Assembly: GCA_013399855.1 (NCBI GenBank)
Contig: VXAY01004360.1
Location: 120,319 to 184,318, forward strand
Source of the DNA: Oxyruncus cristatus
Taxonomy: Eukaryota > Chordata > Aves > Passeriformes > Cotingidae
Length of the DNA stretch: 64,000 nt
Direction of reading: 5' to 3'
How positions within the stretch are numbered: the stretch's first letter is position 1; every line of letters starts with the position of its first letter. The notes under the pieces were generated by a model. It worked only from the letters and a program-made list of their open reading frames with translations, was not told the DNA's origin and searched no databases. This document shows positions 39,839 through 51,513 of the stretch, piece after piece. Made by a program: the position numbers and the translations under genes.

Positions 39839-41810
39839 TTAGAGCAAACAGACAAAAATACAGTGTAAGCATCCTCTTCAATGGAAATATACCATTTCAG
39901 GAATCGTAAGTAACAAAAAAGATCAGACCAAAAAGTAAGATTATTTGGGTTTTCTTTTTTTTTTTTTTTTTTTTTGACAATTGGTAAGGATCTGGCAGTA
40001 ATAATGTTTGAAAGCCATTGCTATTGTGTTAGACAATTATGTCTTATCTTGAAAAGAGATTCCCAGATTTTTCAGAATTGATTCTTACGCTCACTGACTT
40101 CACCTCGGCTTATGTTTCGCTCCCTTATCATGTTAGTCATCCATCAAGTTTCCTTGTCTACAATACTTTTCCGACATGGCAGCTTGCCTTCTTGATCCTC
40201 CCCTCTCCCACCTCCTTACTCCATTGAATGCAAGGGCCCACAGTGTATCCTGAGTGGAGCAAAAGCATGTGAGGTGTTACTGCTTGAAGATCTCAGTCCT
40301 CCTGAGTGGGATTGTGAGGGCACAAAACGACTGAACCCAAGCCTTGGCATGACACAGGAGAGGATAAACTGCAGAAACAGGTCATGGTCTGGTTTTCCAT
40401 CAGATCAGCAAGGACATGTTTACCTTTTATTTAGTTTAGGTGTTCTCCAACTAATTTTGATCTAGTTCAGTAGAGTAATGGTGACGTATTAGTATTTGAG
40501 GAATTACCCAGAGAGGTTGTCTTTCCCCTGGAAGCAGTGTAGCATCCAGTATTTGCAAAGATTGTTTCCAGACTCAGTAACAACTACCTCCATAATCTCT
40601 CATCCAAAAATGCTACAAAGGTAACACTTTTTTAAGATTAATGATTTCACCTTCTTAATTAAAATAAATGGGATACTCAGATTTACTTCTCAAAGTCCAG
40701 TGTGCCTGGAAAGCCTCACTGCAAGGGAAGGCTCTTGTGTGGTATCAGTGTCTGATAACCCAAAAGCTGCCATGAAGCTGCATTTCAGCCAGTGAGAACC
40801 CAGAATGCAACCCTAAAATCTGGTGTGGATCTTGTCTGTTCTGGTCCCCAGACTCAAAAGTCAACCATTTATGACACAATCTGTGATATTAGTCTGTCCA
40901 GCAGTGCTAAGAACCATCTACTTTCTGTACTTTAATTTCATTTCTATAACCACATTCGTACATTGCCATCTTCACTTACAAAGCCATACATTTCTGGATT
41001 TACTTTGTGCCTCTTCTGTCATATAATTTCAGACCCCTTCTGATGCTGTCACCTATTATATCCTTTCTCTCTGGCTTATTCAAGAGCTAAGTTATCTTTT
41101 AAAGAAGGAACACAAACAGCTTTGACGTGATTTATACTTAATACCTTATTACCCTCAAAATGTTTCATGGGTGCTTGCTTTGTCATTTTTGCTAGTACAT
41201 TTCCAGGTATCAAGGTGACTGCTCTATTTTGATTCTTCTTTCTCAAGTTTTTAAAAACAGCTCTTGCCTATGTTCTCCAAGGCATCTGGTACCTTTCTGG
41301 GTTCTTACAGATAATTTGTAGTTGTTCAAAGATGACTTGCATCAGGATTTTCAACTGCTCTGCTTTTGAAGTCATTCATTTTTTCTAAATATTAAGCATT
41401 ATTTCTAGCAATCCTTCTTCTTTGCAAAACTCTGCATGTCTACATATGTCCAGGTAGAACCAACAAGCTTCAGAAGAATGAAGCAAAAAGTCAAAGAATA
41501 TTTTATTATTCGCTAGTGTATCTTTTATTTCTATTTCTTATCTGCTTAGGTGACGAAACTATAAATTGGGTGTGTTTTTTCCTGCTTTTAATTCAACTGT
41601 ACTTAAAGAACTTCATTGTACTTCTTTTTTCCAGAACACGTGCCTGAAGTGCAATTGGTCCCTGGACAGGCCTGAAATACTGTGTCCACAGTGCCAAACA
41701 GCAATGGCAGTACAATATTGCTGAGTACAGTAATGTCTCGCACCATCGCTCTTGACAACCCTACTCTCTCAACAGAACCATTTTCAGGAAAGACACTGAC
41801 AAACCGGAGG
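39839..41810. other. Spacer between the exon relic and the CR1 tail, nothing recognised
   Basis: AT-rich, with a T run at about 39955-39975. I looked here for exons 1 and 2 of the dead copy represented at 39752 and did not find them. Confidence 0.55.
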
Positions 41811-42195
41811 GGTTCCAAAGGAGGACCACAAAGATGAGAAGGCTCAGGGACAACTTCATCACAATATTTCAGTAGTTAAAGGGCAGCAACAAGGACAGAG
41901 GTTCTCTATTCACAAGGAGCCACATGGAGAAGGAAACAGGCAGTGGGTTCATGTTGCATCAGGAGAGGTTTCATTTTAATATAAGAAAAAAAAATTTTAC
42001 AGGGAGAGCAATCATTCACTGGAACAACCTCTCCAGGAATGTGGTAGACTCTCTTCTCACCACTGGAGATGCAATAATCTCATCTAGGCTTTCAAGATGC
42101 AATAATCTCATCTAGGCTCCCTTTCTCATGAAAGGTTGGACCAGATCATTTCTCAAGGTCTCTTCCATCCTCAGCTGTTCTATGTTCCTATAAAA
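41811..42195 (+). mobile_element. CR1 LINE 3' fragment, different subfamily
   Basis: Reads ggaggaccacaaagatgag, aaggacagaggttctctatt, cactggaacaacctctccagg and ends ggtctcttccatcctcagct-gttctatg, the 3' course of older CR1 types. It contains a 24-base tandem duplication. Confidence 0.75.
42067..42118. repeat. Tandem duplication, 24-base unit, period 28
   Basis: The unit agatgcaataatctcatc-taggct occurs at 42067-42090 and 42095-42118 without a mismatch. It lies in the CR1 tail just past the 3' end of gene B. Confidence 0.9.
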
Positions 42196-42682
42196 GCAGT
42201 GACTCTGAGCGAATCTTTCCTGTTGACACCAGCCCCTAATCTGAAATCCATCCTGATATTTTCCATTCAGAGAGTTTAAATCTTCAAGAATGCTGATCCT
42301 CATTCCCCTTCTTTTTCCTCCCTCTTGGTCTGATCCAGTTTGTGCTGAAGTCATGGAAGATATCCTTGGTCATTAGGTTTGTGTCAGATCCATATTTTCG
42401 CTAGTGATCTTTTCTGTGAAGATGTTGCTTGATTTGGAACATTTTTGAAGAAAAAATAATCTACATAGTAAATAATTATAAAATAGCCTAGAAAGATGGG
42501 GTTTGACCAGAAAGAAAAGGGGCATTTCCTTCCAGGTGACACCTACTGAAGCAGGGCTGTTGAAGTTTTGTGAATATGATTAGTTGACACGTTCTTCAGC
42601 AAGTGGGTGTAGCCAAAGCAAGCCACAGATCTCACCATAAAACAAAAGCCATCATTATCACTATAAAGGCTGCTGCAATGTG

Positions 42683-42688
42683 TTTATT
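42683..42688 (-). promoter_or_regulatory. Candidate polyadenylation signal of gene B (AATAAA)
   Basis: AATAAA on the minus strand about 112 bases past gene B's stop. A second copy lies within 12 bases of the stop (42788-42793) and is probably too close to be used. Confidence 0.45.
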
Positions 42689-42799
42689 ACGGTAATTCTA
42701 AGGTCCTTTGATAACGTGATCTACTTTTCTAGTATAGAGCATTCAGGTCATCAATGTGTGCCTCGAGAAGTTCTTCTTCTAACCACATTTTATTACTCT

Positions 42800-42930
42800 T
42801 CAGGGTTTACAGTACACTTCATACTTTAACTTTGTTCCGAGTTTAGTTCCTCCTACATATTCTTCAAATGCTTTGTCCATTTTCTCATTCTGATCTTCAC
42901 TGAAAAGATTCTTCCAGTCACTAACACCAC
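42800..42930 (-). CDS. SULT6B1: Gene B exon 7 (last coding exon)
   Basis: Encodes residues 270-312 and the TGA stop. It begins GGVSDWKNLFSEDQNEKMDK and ends KYEVYCKP. The same 131 bases as exon 7 of gene A. Acceptor tctgaag|GT. Confidence 0.92.
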
Positions 42931-45900
42931 CTTCAGAGAAGAAAAGAAACTTGAAAATCAACACACATTTTTCTATACATCTGTCATTCTTATTCCATTG
43001 TGCACTAAATACTGCTGATCTATTTTTCCAGATAAAACTTTACTCATTTTTAAAAGATAATTTTGTGAAATCAATGGAGCTACATATCTGTGAAACTGCT
43101 ATAATGCAAAAGAACATTCTCCTCTTCAGGTGATTGTGTTCAAACAGGAAGCCTGAAGTCCTGTTCCCTACAGCTCTCTACTCCTCTCACTTATGATTGA
43201 CAAAGGCAAAGATCATGAAGAATTGATTAAGAATTATCTAACAGGAGGCAGAGCGGGCTTTCTGCTCCTTTGGCAGCTAGAGTTTTTATCTAGTGACTTC
43301 TTTAATGTAAAGTGAATAAACAGATTGAAAGCCAGGTTGGCCTTCCCATTTCTGTGCCCCCTACAATACGCTGCAAAAATAGTTCCCTTTTCTTGCCCCT
43401 CCTCTGTGTACCTGATTCTTGCATGCTTGACTTACTCCCGACCTGTAAGAGTGGCGCTCCTAAAAATGTGATCTTACCACTCAGGTTGAGTTTGGCCAAG
43501 TGCTGCCTGCTTGGATAAGCCTCTAATGGCTAAACAATCAGTGATCTAGGCACAGAGGTGGAGTTCAGACACATGACACTTCCTCCTTCCTGACAGCCAT
43601 CTGTGGGCCTATAAAATATGCTCTCTTGCCAGAGCCTTGCTGGGTATCTTCCTCACCAGTGCTCTTTGAATAGCTTTCTCAAGTGAAACAGTGATAGCCT
43701 GCCTGATACTAACTTCCAATGCTAATATGTGTGCAAAAAAACAAAGTAAAGCATGGCCCAAGTTCTTGAGAATGTGACATTTCTACCTCTGAACCACTTG
43801 GAGCTTCCTACCTTTGCGAAAGAGAATGTTGCCGAATGCCCCATGGGTATTCTGAGAGTTCTTCTTCATTGACTGAAAGCTGCTCCTCTCTACCACAAGC
43901 TGAACCTCTTCCTCAGTCAGTGAAAGCCCCAAGAAAGCAGCTATCTTTTTCACACCCAGGACACGATTCTGGAGAGAGGAATGTAACACACCACGTGACA
44001 TTCAAGCAAAGTACACTGCTTTCCAAGGTGTTTACAATTCCCTACATCTCTCTGCTAGCCCATCATGTCTAGGCTTTGCGAACGAAGATTTGAGAAGGAC
44101 TCTACCCACACTTGCTACAAGTGCATATATGGAATATTCATAGAGTTCAGTGGAACTAGAGGAATACAAAGTGTTTCTCTTCTCCGTAATTATTTCAGAG
44201 GAGATACGAACTGTTACCCTATAGATTATAAAAGATTGTGCATGATTTACAGCTGAACAAAAGCTACACTGTTGAATATATAAAAGCTCCTCCCAAAAAA
44301 TTATTGAGGATTTTGATTTACAATTATTTGGGCTTATATCACAGCTAAATAAAAATCAATAACAATTTTCTCAAGCAAAATTTTAGAAGGTTTTTGAGTT
44401 TGCATTTCACCTTTTCTTTACTTAAAACAAGAACCTATCCTACGCAGTTTGAATACCCTACATGAATATAATGGTGAATCGGTTTAGGAAAAAAAGGTTC
44501 CTTGAAGTATAAAATATTTGTAATTATTGATAACCTCACCTCTTTTAGTTCTTCATAAGTTATTGTCATAACATTTTCTTCATCAGCATATTTGTTCCTT
44601 TTGGAAAGGTATTCGAAGTAGCATCCCCAGACCACTAAATGAAACGAAACAATCCTAAGATGTGTCATCAATGAACATTAGACAAGCTCCTTAAACAATA
44701 AACTTAAATTTTACTCATGCAGTTAATCTCTCAGCCATGGGCACTAGTAATCATGTCTACGGCAGAGTTTCCCCTTCTGGGGAAACTATAGGTTTTGCTC
44801 CAGGATGTTCTGGTATAGGTACAAGTCTCAGCGATGTGACACAATTTGTAAGTTGGAACAGTAAAACTTGTTAGTACCGTAAGGCAGATGGGAGTCCACC
44901 ACAGAGCTATTAGTACTCAAACCATCTTACAGACTTCCTTAATCCAGCTGAAAACCTTGTGTAATCCTCCCTTCAGCTGGCTGTGTGCTATGCTAAACTG
45001 ATGCAATTTTAAACTAGTGTTATTATTTTCTCTACTTTTTAATGCATTAGACTTAGTCCAAATAATTCCTTTCATCCAGTTTGGCATGGAGGTGTTTATA
45101 TGTCTGCATGGACACAAGATGATGGACATTGGAGAGTGTTGCAGTAAACCTGCAGGGTATGGGAAAACTAGAACTGGGTCGCCCCAACGCTAAGCGGGGG
45201 TAAGAGACCCGACAGGAGAGGAGGGGTGAAGGGGATCCAAGACAGAGATAAAGAAGAACTACTCCTTCCAGAAAAAATATCAGTTCATACAAGTTAAAGC
45301 ACACTGTGGAACTGCAGTTTTGACAGGGACTTATCCTCAAGCAGTAAGACAAGTATGGTAAACTGTAGTGCAAATGTCTAACTTTTGGTCTTTAATCTCT
45401 GCTTTTGTACTGTAAACCAAAAAATCCTAGTGAAGCTGATTTACTGTAGTACAAGCTTTTTTAGACAAAGACAAAGCATTGAATAATTGACACAGACAGA
45501 ATAATATACTGTACTTTTCTTTGTCATGAAATCTGTGAAGAAATCATCCCAGGTCTTATAGGAGGGAAGAATAACCAGGCCATTGGAAAAATGGTAAAAA
45601 GATGTAGCTACATCTTTTGGGTTACAAATCAAGAACAATATCTAGAAAAAAAAATTTATTTGTACAGAAAGATGCAACAGCTTACAGCATGAAAATAATA
45701 ATAATATACTTCATAACCGCAGTTGGGGAATTTCTAAGGTGCCAATAAGGGTGAACAGAGGTTAAGTGGGATGAATGGCAGTACTTGAACAGACATGTAG
45801 AAATGGTCAGGCTAAACACTCAAGTATAAGAGTGATTCTGCAAATTGGCAGAAAAGTACTTCATTGGCTATTTAAAAAAAAAAAAAAGCTGTTAAGTGTT

Positions 45901-48900
45901 TGCTTTCAAGACATTAAAATCAGCACTCACCTTGACTTTATTTTTGAAGATAGACTTGGGAAGGTTTTCAGGACGGAGATGAGTAACAATAAATCTTGGA
46001 GAAGGTAGGTTCTTCATTCGCTTTAGGAATGGGAAGGAGGAGAGTGGACAGTTCAGTTAGCAAAAGTATTCTTTTCATCAGCCTATTCTAAAATGCTGCC
46101 TTCCTAAACTTATCAACAGTTATTGGCTGACAAAAGCACTTTTTTGTGTGTGTATGTGTTACGCTGGGATATTAGTGGGCTGCTCTGAGTAGCTCTAACC
46201 TTCAAAAACCCCTGAGAATGAGTGACTAGACAAAGACTATCCATTGTTAATTCTCTTCAGTGATAATGAATTTAACATGGTCTGTTAGACAAGGGATCAA
46301 ATCTAAAGGTAAGATACAGACTATAACTGGGTATATGTGAAAGCTGAAGGATCTCAAGGACTGAAAGAAGGGGTGAGGATGAAGAGCCAGTAAAAGACAC
46401 AAAAGCTAGTATTTAATTATTTTGTATTTCTTGAAGCTCTTCTTAAATACAAAAGATGCTATGCTGAATTTCTGCAGTCCTTGTGTATCTATTGGGTAAG
46501 TGCTCCCGTCACACTCATTGACGTGTTCATTTATCCTTCACCATTTGCCCAGCCAGACAAGATTCATCCTGACCAGATGCCACATATAGAAAAGCAGGAG
46601 AGTTCTTTTCAAACAGTGGATGTTTCACACCCCATATATTGAGTATTTGAAGCATATAATTTTAATAATTTCATACATATTCTGTTCCTACCTCATATTT
46701 CTCAGCATCTCCAACTTCAAGGTAGGGGAATTCTTCTAGTTCATCATTCACACTGCTTTCTCTATCCTGTGTTTTCTTTTCACATATGGTTACCAGGTCA
46801 GTTACGATTTGACTTAGCCAGTTTGTGCCTGAAAGAGGAAAAATACAGAATTTCTTGTAAAACTTTTAGAATAAACAGCAATGCATTTTCCAGGAAAGCC
46901 AGGAGGAAGGTAGTTCCACTAGGTGAGTTACCTCGTCTCCTTTCATGTGATACGATCACAGTTGACTATCTGGACAATCACTTCTCAGGATCCTACCTCT
47001 GCTCCTCGTACGGATACATTCCTCCAACTTGAAAGGCTCAGTACATCATAAATTAACTTGTATATTGTAAATTAACTTGTATATTGTCAACTAAGCAATC
47101 AAGGAGATGAACCACTAAGATTCAATTAGGAAAACCTTCATTAATGTAATAAATATTATTTTGACAAATACAAGGGCAATTGGAGTGGTAAACCTGTACC
47201 ATAAAACCTAATATATTACATGTTTTTTGATGTGATGCTGTCGTGGGTTTACTCCGGACTAATTTTTTTAAACCTTTTACACAATTGCTATAAGGTGAGG
47301 GAAATTTTACACAGACAAGAGAAACTTGACGTGGGGGAATAATATTAAATTTATTACTAGCAGGATAGAAACTAAAGAATAATATATGCAACAATTCTAA
47401 GTTTTCTTATGAAGAAAATTGTACGTATATACAAAATTATCCCTCCCCCCTGTATCAGTCCAGGAGGAGAAAAGTTTCTTCTCTACTTTCACGGTTACAG
47501 TTCCTCTAAATCAAATTTGCAGCACTTGAAAGTTTTCTTCTATTATCTGTAGGGTGACAGCTCCGATCGGCCGTAGCTGGAAATCTCTCTCTCTCTTTCT
47601 CTCTGCTGCACGTCGACCTCAGGACTGTCCCTGCTCCTCCCTGCCGGGCCAGGACCGGAGGCTGGGGGGTACTCGGGCCCTGTGAGGTCCTCCATGGACT
47701 GCAAGGGGACAACTTGCTGCACCAGGGTCTTCACCACTGTTACAGGGGATAATGGCATTGAGTCCATCCCCTGTTTCTTGTGGGGTCCCTTCTCACGGGA
47801 GACAGCCTTGGATGAGCTCTCCAGCATGAGTCTACCCTCGGACAACAGTTCTTCCACACTTTGCTGTCCTTTATGGTCACAAATGAGCTGCACCAGCATA
47901 AATCCCTCACTGGGATCACAAGTCCTACCCAGAATAACTTGCTCCAGAGTAGGTTTCTCTCTGCACAGGACTCTGTTTCATCTTAGGCCTCCCACAGAGT
48001 TACAGCTTCCTCCGTGCACTCCTCTGCTCCAGCACAGGCTCCTTCATGAGCTGCAAGAGGGTCTGCTCACTCCAAATAATCTTCCACAAGTCGTAGGGTT
48101 TTAGTTTTTAAGTCTTCTCCCCTGCTGGAGCGGGAGAGGGGCCCCCCTCAGGCCTCTCTTCCCTGCTCCTGCTACACTGACCTTGGACGCTACATTGCTG
48201 TCTCTTGTTCTCCTCCACTCTCCTCTGGGCTGGAATTTCTTCGGCACAACAGGCTTCTCTTTGGTTTTCTTAAATATGCTATTCGCAGAGGGGTTACTAA
48301 AACTTTCGATTGGTTTTGTTCCGGAAATCTACCTGAAAATAACTATTTTTCAGCCCCGGGGTAGGGGCCTGGTAAACCCAAGACAGATGTGCAGGATTGT
48401 CTTAGGAGGAAAGATAGGTACACAGGAGAAGAGCTAGATCTGAAAACTGTGATATATGTACTCATTTTCTTTACCAATAAGAAAAAAATTCTCTGAAGTG
48501 ACATTTCCTATACACTTTTATTATATTTTTACTTAAAACATACCAAGAGTTTGTAGCAAACTCCCATCTTTAGTCTACCATTTCCTGACTTCTGGACACT
48601 GGGTTCCTACATCTTTCTCACTACCGTCTTAACAACTACAGTCTGGTGCAATTGTTCCTTCAAAAAGAAAATACAATAAAAACTCAAAAACTTTACAATC
48701 CTGTCAGCTCTAAGGCAGTGCAAACCCAATTGCTGGAGGAGAGAAACTACTAGATTAAAATGAATACAAGACATCTAACCCAAACCCGTGGCTCTGATAA
48801 GGGGCAGCACAGGGTGCTCTCCATCAGAAGAAGCAAAGGAGTGAAGGTTGTAAACTTACACTCCTAGCAAGGATCTCCTCCTGATTTCCTAATAAGCACT

Positions 48901-49628
48901 GAACAATGTGATCACTTCAAGGGCTACAAAATATTTTTGATAGTTATTTCCCGACATTGATATGAAACAAACTAAAGAAAATGCAGCATGGCATGGGAAG
49001 GTATGGAAAGCTCAATTCTATGTAAAAATATAAAGCTGTTAATTTTACAAAGATAAATGTGACAGCAGATCCTGTAATACCAAGAGATCTCATTATGTCT
49101 GGTGTAAAACAAAATGAAAATGTATTTTCATTCTCTCCAATGCATGCATTGAACTTCATAACTATGAAAAGTAAAGATAACAAAAACCTTCACATGTTAT
49201 AGAAATCAGATGGTTTTTCTCAGCCTCTTGGAAAATTCCCTACATCAAATCCTCAGAATTCACTTTGTTGTGCTTTTTGAGAACAAAAAAAATTTCATAA
49301 AATTTTGCCAACATTCTAAATACTATTATTTAATATAATATGTATTGTATATCGCATATATTTAGTACAAATCCATTTATTTGCAATTATATAACCTTAT
49401 TTATGAAAAAAGCAAAATATATTCACCAGATTTAGGGTATTCTGCCAAAACGGTATCATCGCTTCTGGCTTCAAAGGACTCCAAGGCTTTGAATGTTTCA
49501 GGACTACAAACAGTGACAGAGTAGAGAATTCCATTGTAAGAAAACAGCAGTTCATCACGATGCATTGAACTGGCAGCTGCTATTGCCTTATCTATAACTT
49601 CAGTAAATTTTTTCCTGGACTTATCCAT
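42800..49628 (-). CDS. SULT6B1: Gene B: SULT6B1-like sulfotransferase, seven coding exons, 312 aa, cofactor Arg replaced by Cys
   Basis: Joining 49427-49628, 46692-46828, 45931-46020, 45515-45641, 44540-44634, 43812-43968 and 42800-42930 on the minus strand gives 939 open bases with the same phases as gene A. Features: YPKSGTNW (64-71), VTHL with His127, FRKG ending at 270, and DWKNLF (274-279), closer to the family consensus than in A. C-terminus KYEVYCKP. The 3'-phosphate motif reads CNPKDVATSFYHF: Cys149 stands where nearly all sulfotransferases have Arg, while the matching Ser157 is kept. This may lower PAPS affinity, change activity, or mark early decay. The TATA box at 49706 and the Kozak context (A at -3, G at +4) favour the ATG at 49628 over an in-frame ATG at 49697. 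Intron 1 holds a solo LTR. Substrate unknown. Confidence 0.92.
43812..43968 (-). CDS. SULT6B1: Gene B exon 6
   Basis: Encodes residues 218-269, with KKIAAFLGLSL, SSFQSMKKN and THGAFGNILFRK. Acceptor ctccag|AAT, donor G|gtagga. Confidence 0.92.
44540..44634 (-). CDS. SULT6B1: Gene B exon 5
   Basis: Encodes residues 186-217 (VWGCYFEYLSKRNKY then ITYEELKE). Acceptor catttag|TG, donor GAG|gtgagg. Confidence 0.91.
45515..45641 (-). CDS. SULT6B1: Gene B exon 4 (altered 3'-phosphate motif)
   Basis: Encodes residues 144-185, ILFLICNPKDVATSFYHF onward. The codon at the Arg position is TGT, one C-to-T transition from CGT. Acceptor tttctag|ATA, donor A|gtacag. Confidence 0.92.
45931..46020 (-). CDS. 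SULT6B1: Gene B exon 3 (catalytic His)
   Basis: Encodes residues 114-143, RMKNLPSPRFIVTHL onward, with His127. Acceptor cctaaag|CGA, donor AAG|gtgagt. Confidence 0.92.
46692..46828 (-). CDS. SULT6B1: Gene B exon 2
   Basis: Encodes residues 68-113, starting GTNWLSQIVTDLV and ending EVGDAEKYE. Acceptor ctttcag|GC, donor GAG|gtagga. Confidence 0.91.
47050..47087. repeat. Perfect 2 x 19-base tandem repeat in intron 1 of gene B
   Basis: aaattaacttgtatattgt occurs twice in direct succession. Confidence 0.9.
47239..48385 (-). mobile_element. Solo LTR (copy 2) in intron 1 of gene B
   Basis: Reverse complement of the 21434 element, bounded by TGTCGTGGGTTTAC and GTAAACCCAAGACA-type ends. Flanks gatgc and gatgt look like a 5-base target site duplication with one change. 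Its AATAAA (47350-47355, minus) is in the transcription direction of gene B and could cause premature polyadenylation. The interior has a CpG-rich block with a 118-codon open frame (47543-47899, minus) that resembles no retroviral gene I know. Confidence 0.85.
49427..49628 (-). CDS. SULT6B1: Gene B exon 1
   Basis: Encodes residues 1-67, starting MDKSRKKFTEVIDK and ending EYPKS. Donor G|gtgaat, slightly off consensus at the last two positions. The same 202 bases as in gene A and the right-edge pseudogene. Confidence 0.92.
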
Positions 49629-49705
49629 TCTACTTCTCTCTCTCACACACACAGGCTCTGACACACTGTGAAATGCTATGTAGAAAGAGAAACCCACGTG
49701 TTACC

Positions 49706-49713
49706 TTTTTATA
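49706..49713 (-). promoter_or_regulatory. Candidate TATA box of gene B
   Basis: TATAAAAA on the minus strand, 78-85 bases upstream of gene B's ATG. Transcription would start near 49680, giving a 5' UTR of roughly 50 bases and leaving the upstream in-frame ATG (49697) outside the transcript. Confidence 0.5.
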
Positions 49714-50154
49714 GGTGTTTGGTTCGTTGTTGGGTTTTTTGAGTTTTGTTTGTTTGGAGGTTTTTTTGACCTTATGATAATAATTTACTACTCTTTCTGA
49801 ACTGTGCAACTCCAAAGAGTAACTTGAACCTTCTGAAATCAATAAAAGTTAAACAGAAACAATGCAATTTCATTCTAGGAAAAAGGGCTTATGTAATTTC
49901 AAAATATCATGCGTTTCACATGAAAAGGGGCAGACAAGAAGAATTTGCTGTCCAACCCGTATTAATTTTTTTCTTTTTGGCTATCAATGTCCCCCAGAAG
50001 ATTAAAGCCTTTTAATGCCCAGAACAGTCTGTTAGCATCTCACCTAATGAGACCCTTCACTTAACAGACTCACCAAGACGGACAGGACATTTAATACCTT
50101 GTATATAGGGATTGCACATAACAGTGGTAGAAAAACCCCTCAGCAGGTTTTCCT

Positions 50155-50814
50155 ATGAGTTATTTCACCGTCGGTGAAACTGTCAGCACCTGAAAACGGA
50201 CTCACTCTAACAGTTCACAACATAACACGTTTATTAATACAAATTTGTGACAACTTATGGGGTTTGCTGTGCCTGGAATAGGGCCTAACTGCAAAAAAAA
50301 GCACACTCATTATACGTAGTAATAGCAATAATACAAAGCATAGTCACACACGCTAAAGCAAAAGCAACTTACAATGAAGTAATAAGTAAAAATTTTAAAA
50401 TACTATGGAACAAAAGTAAAATTAGTGCATATATATAAAGCAATCGCTCACCCCACTGCATTCCAAGAAGGTGGAGGGAGGAAAGGTAGCCCGTCGGTTA
50501 GCTCCCCAGCGTTGATGGAACTTCTCCCCGATTGCTTATGTCCAATCTCTTTTTATACCTTTTTCTTTAGGCAGTTTGAGTGACTACAGTCAATAAATTA
50601 ATTTTTGGAGTGATAGATAAAATAGGCCCAAGGTTCCACTTCCCGAGTTCCCAGCAGGAAATAGGTTGTGTCATCTCCGTATCACTCCTTTCTTTGTTTT
50701 AATCCTTTTACGAGTTTCTGGGAATGTCTCCCCCTGTGATGGGTTTTTCCGGGAAACCACCAGGAGCCTTTTTCTTCTTTTGTGTGGCCTACCTATCACC
50801 TTACACTGCCAACA
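50155..50814 (-). mobile_element. LTR-like element about 0.5 kb upstream of gene B, same orientation
   Basis: On the minus strand it begins TGTTGGCAGTG, has a TATA box (TATAAAA, 50551-50557) and an AATAAA (50230-50235) followed by a GT-rich stretch: the U3-R-U5 order of an LTR. No clear target duplication, and the low-coordinate end is uncertain. A 17-base inverted repeat (50163-50179) lies near that end. Confidence 0.55.
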
Positions 50815-51513
50815 AAAATCCATGATTACAACAAAATATAACCAAATAGAATTACATGAATTGCAGACTGGAATTTAAATGTCACAGTCAAAATCCTAAA
50901 GGCAATTAATCTCTTTCCAGTACTCACTTTGCTGGGATTTTCTTTTTTTTTTTTTATTATCTCACCAAAGTTAGATCAAACTTGTTGAGATTGGGAGAGG
51001 ACATGTTCAGTGTGCTAGAGACTGAGCTGTGGGCTGTCCTGTGAGGGTGGCTGACTGCTCCCTCCAGCTGGTGCCCAGGAGGGCACAGGGGCACATGCAA
51101 TCCTCGGCCACAGTTCAGACTGCAGTACAGAGTTCTGTTTTTCTGGTGGTTACAAGAAAATGACTTATTTATACATTTCCGTAATGAGCTCAATCATTGT
51201 TTAACAACTGCTCAGTCATTCCTGAGTTGGTAATAATATAATACTATGATTAGCATTTATAATGCAGTTAAGGTGATGAGCTGCTCACTGCACTGACCTC
51301 AGCAGAAAAACTGGTGTGAGGGTTAATACTCAAGTCTCTTTCAAGAGGATGGATGGGTCAAGGAACAAGAAAATGGTTCCCCAAAAAAATTTATGCCAAG
51401 CAATTAAATACCACGCTTTCTTATCTCCAGCTTTTGAATGCTGCAACTATGTACCTGTGTACTTTTACCATTTGCTCTCTCTGAGAGATTCACACCTGGT
51501 CCCTGAGGCATAG
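50815..51513. other. Spacer between LTR-like block and CR1
   Basis: No gene or repeat recognised, apart from a T run near 50943-50957. Confidence 0.5.

Noticed and set aside
49629..49697. Upstream in-frame ATG extending gene B by 23 residues
   Set aside because: It lies between the TATA box and the expected transcription start, and the extension has no counterpart in gene A.
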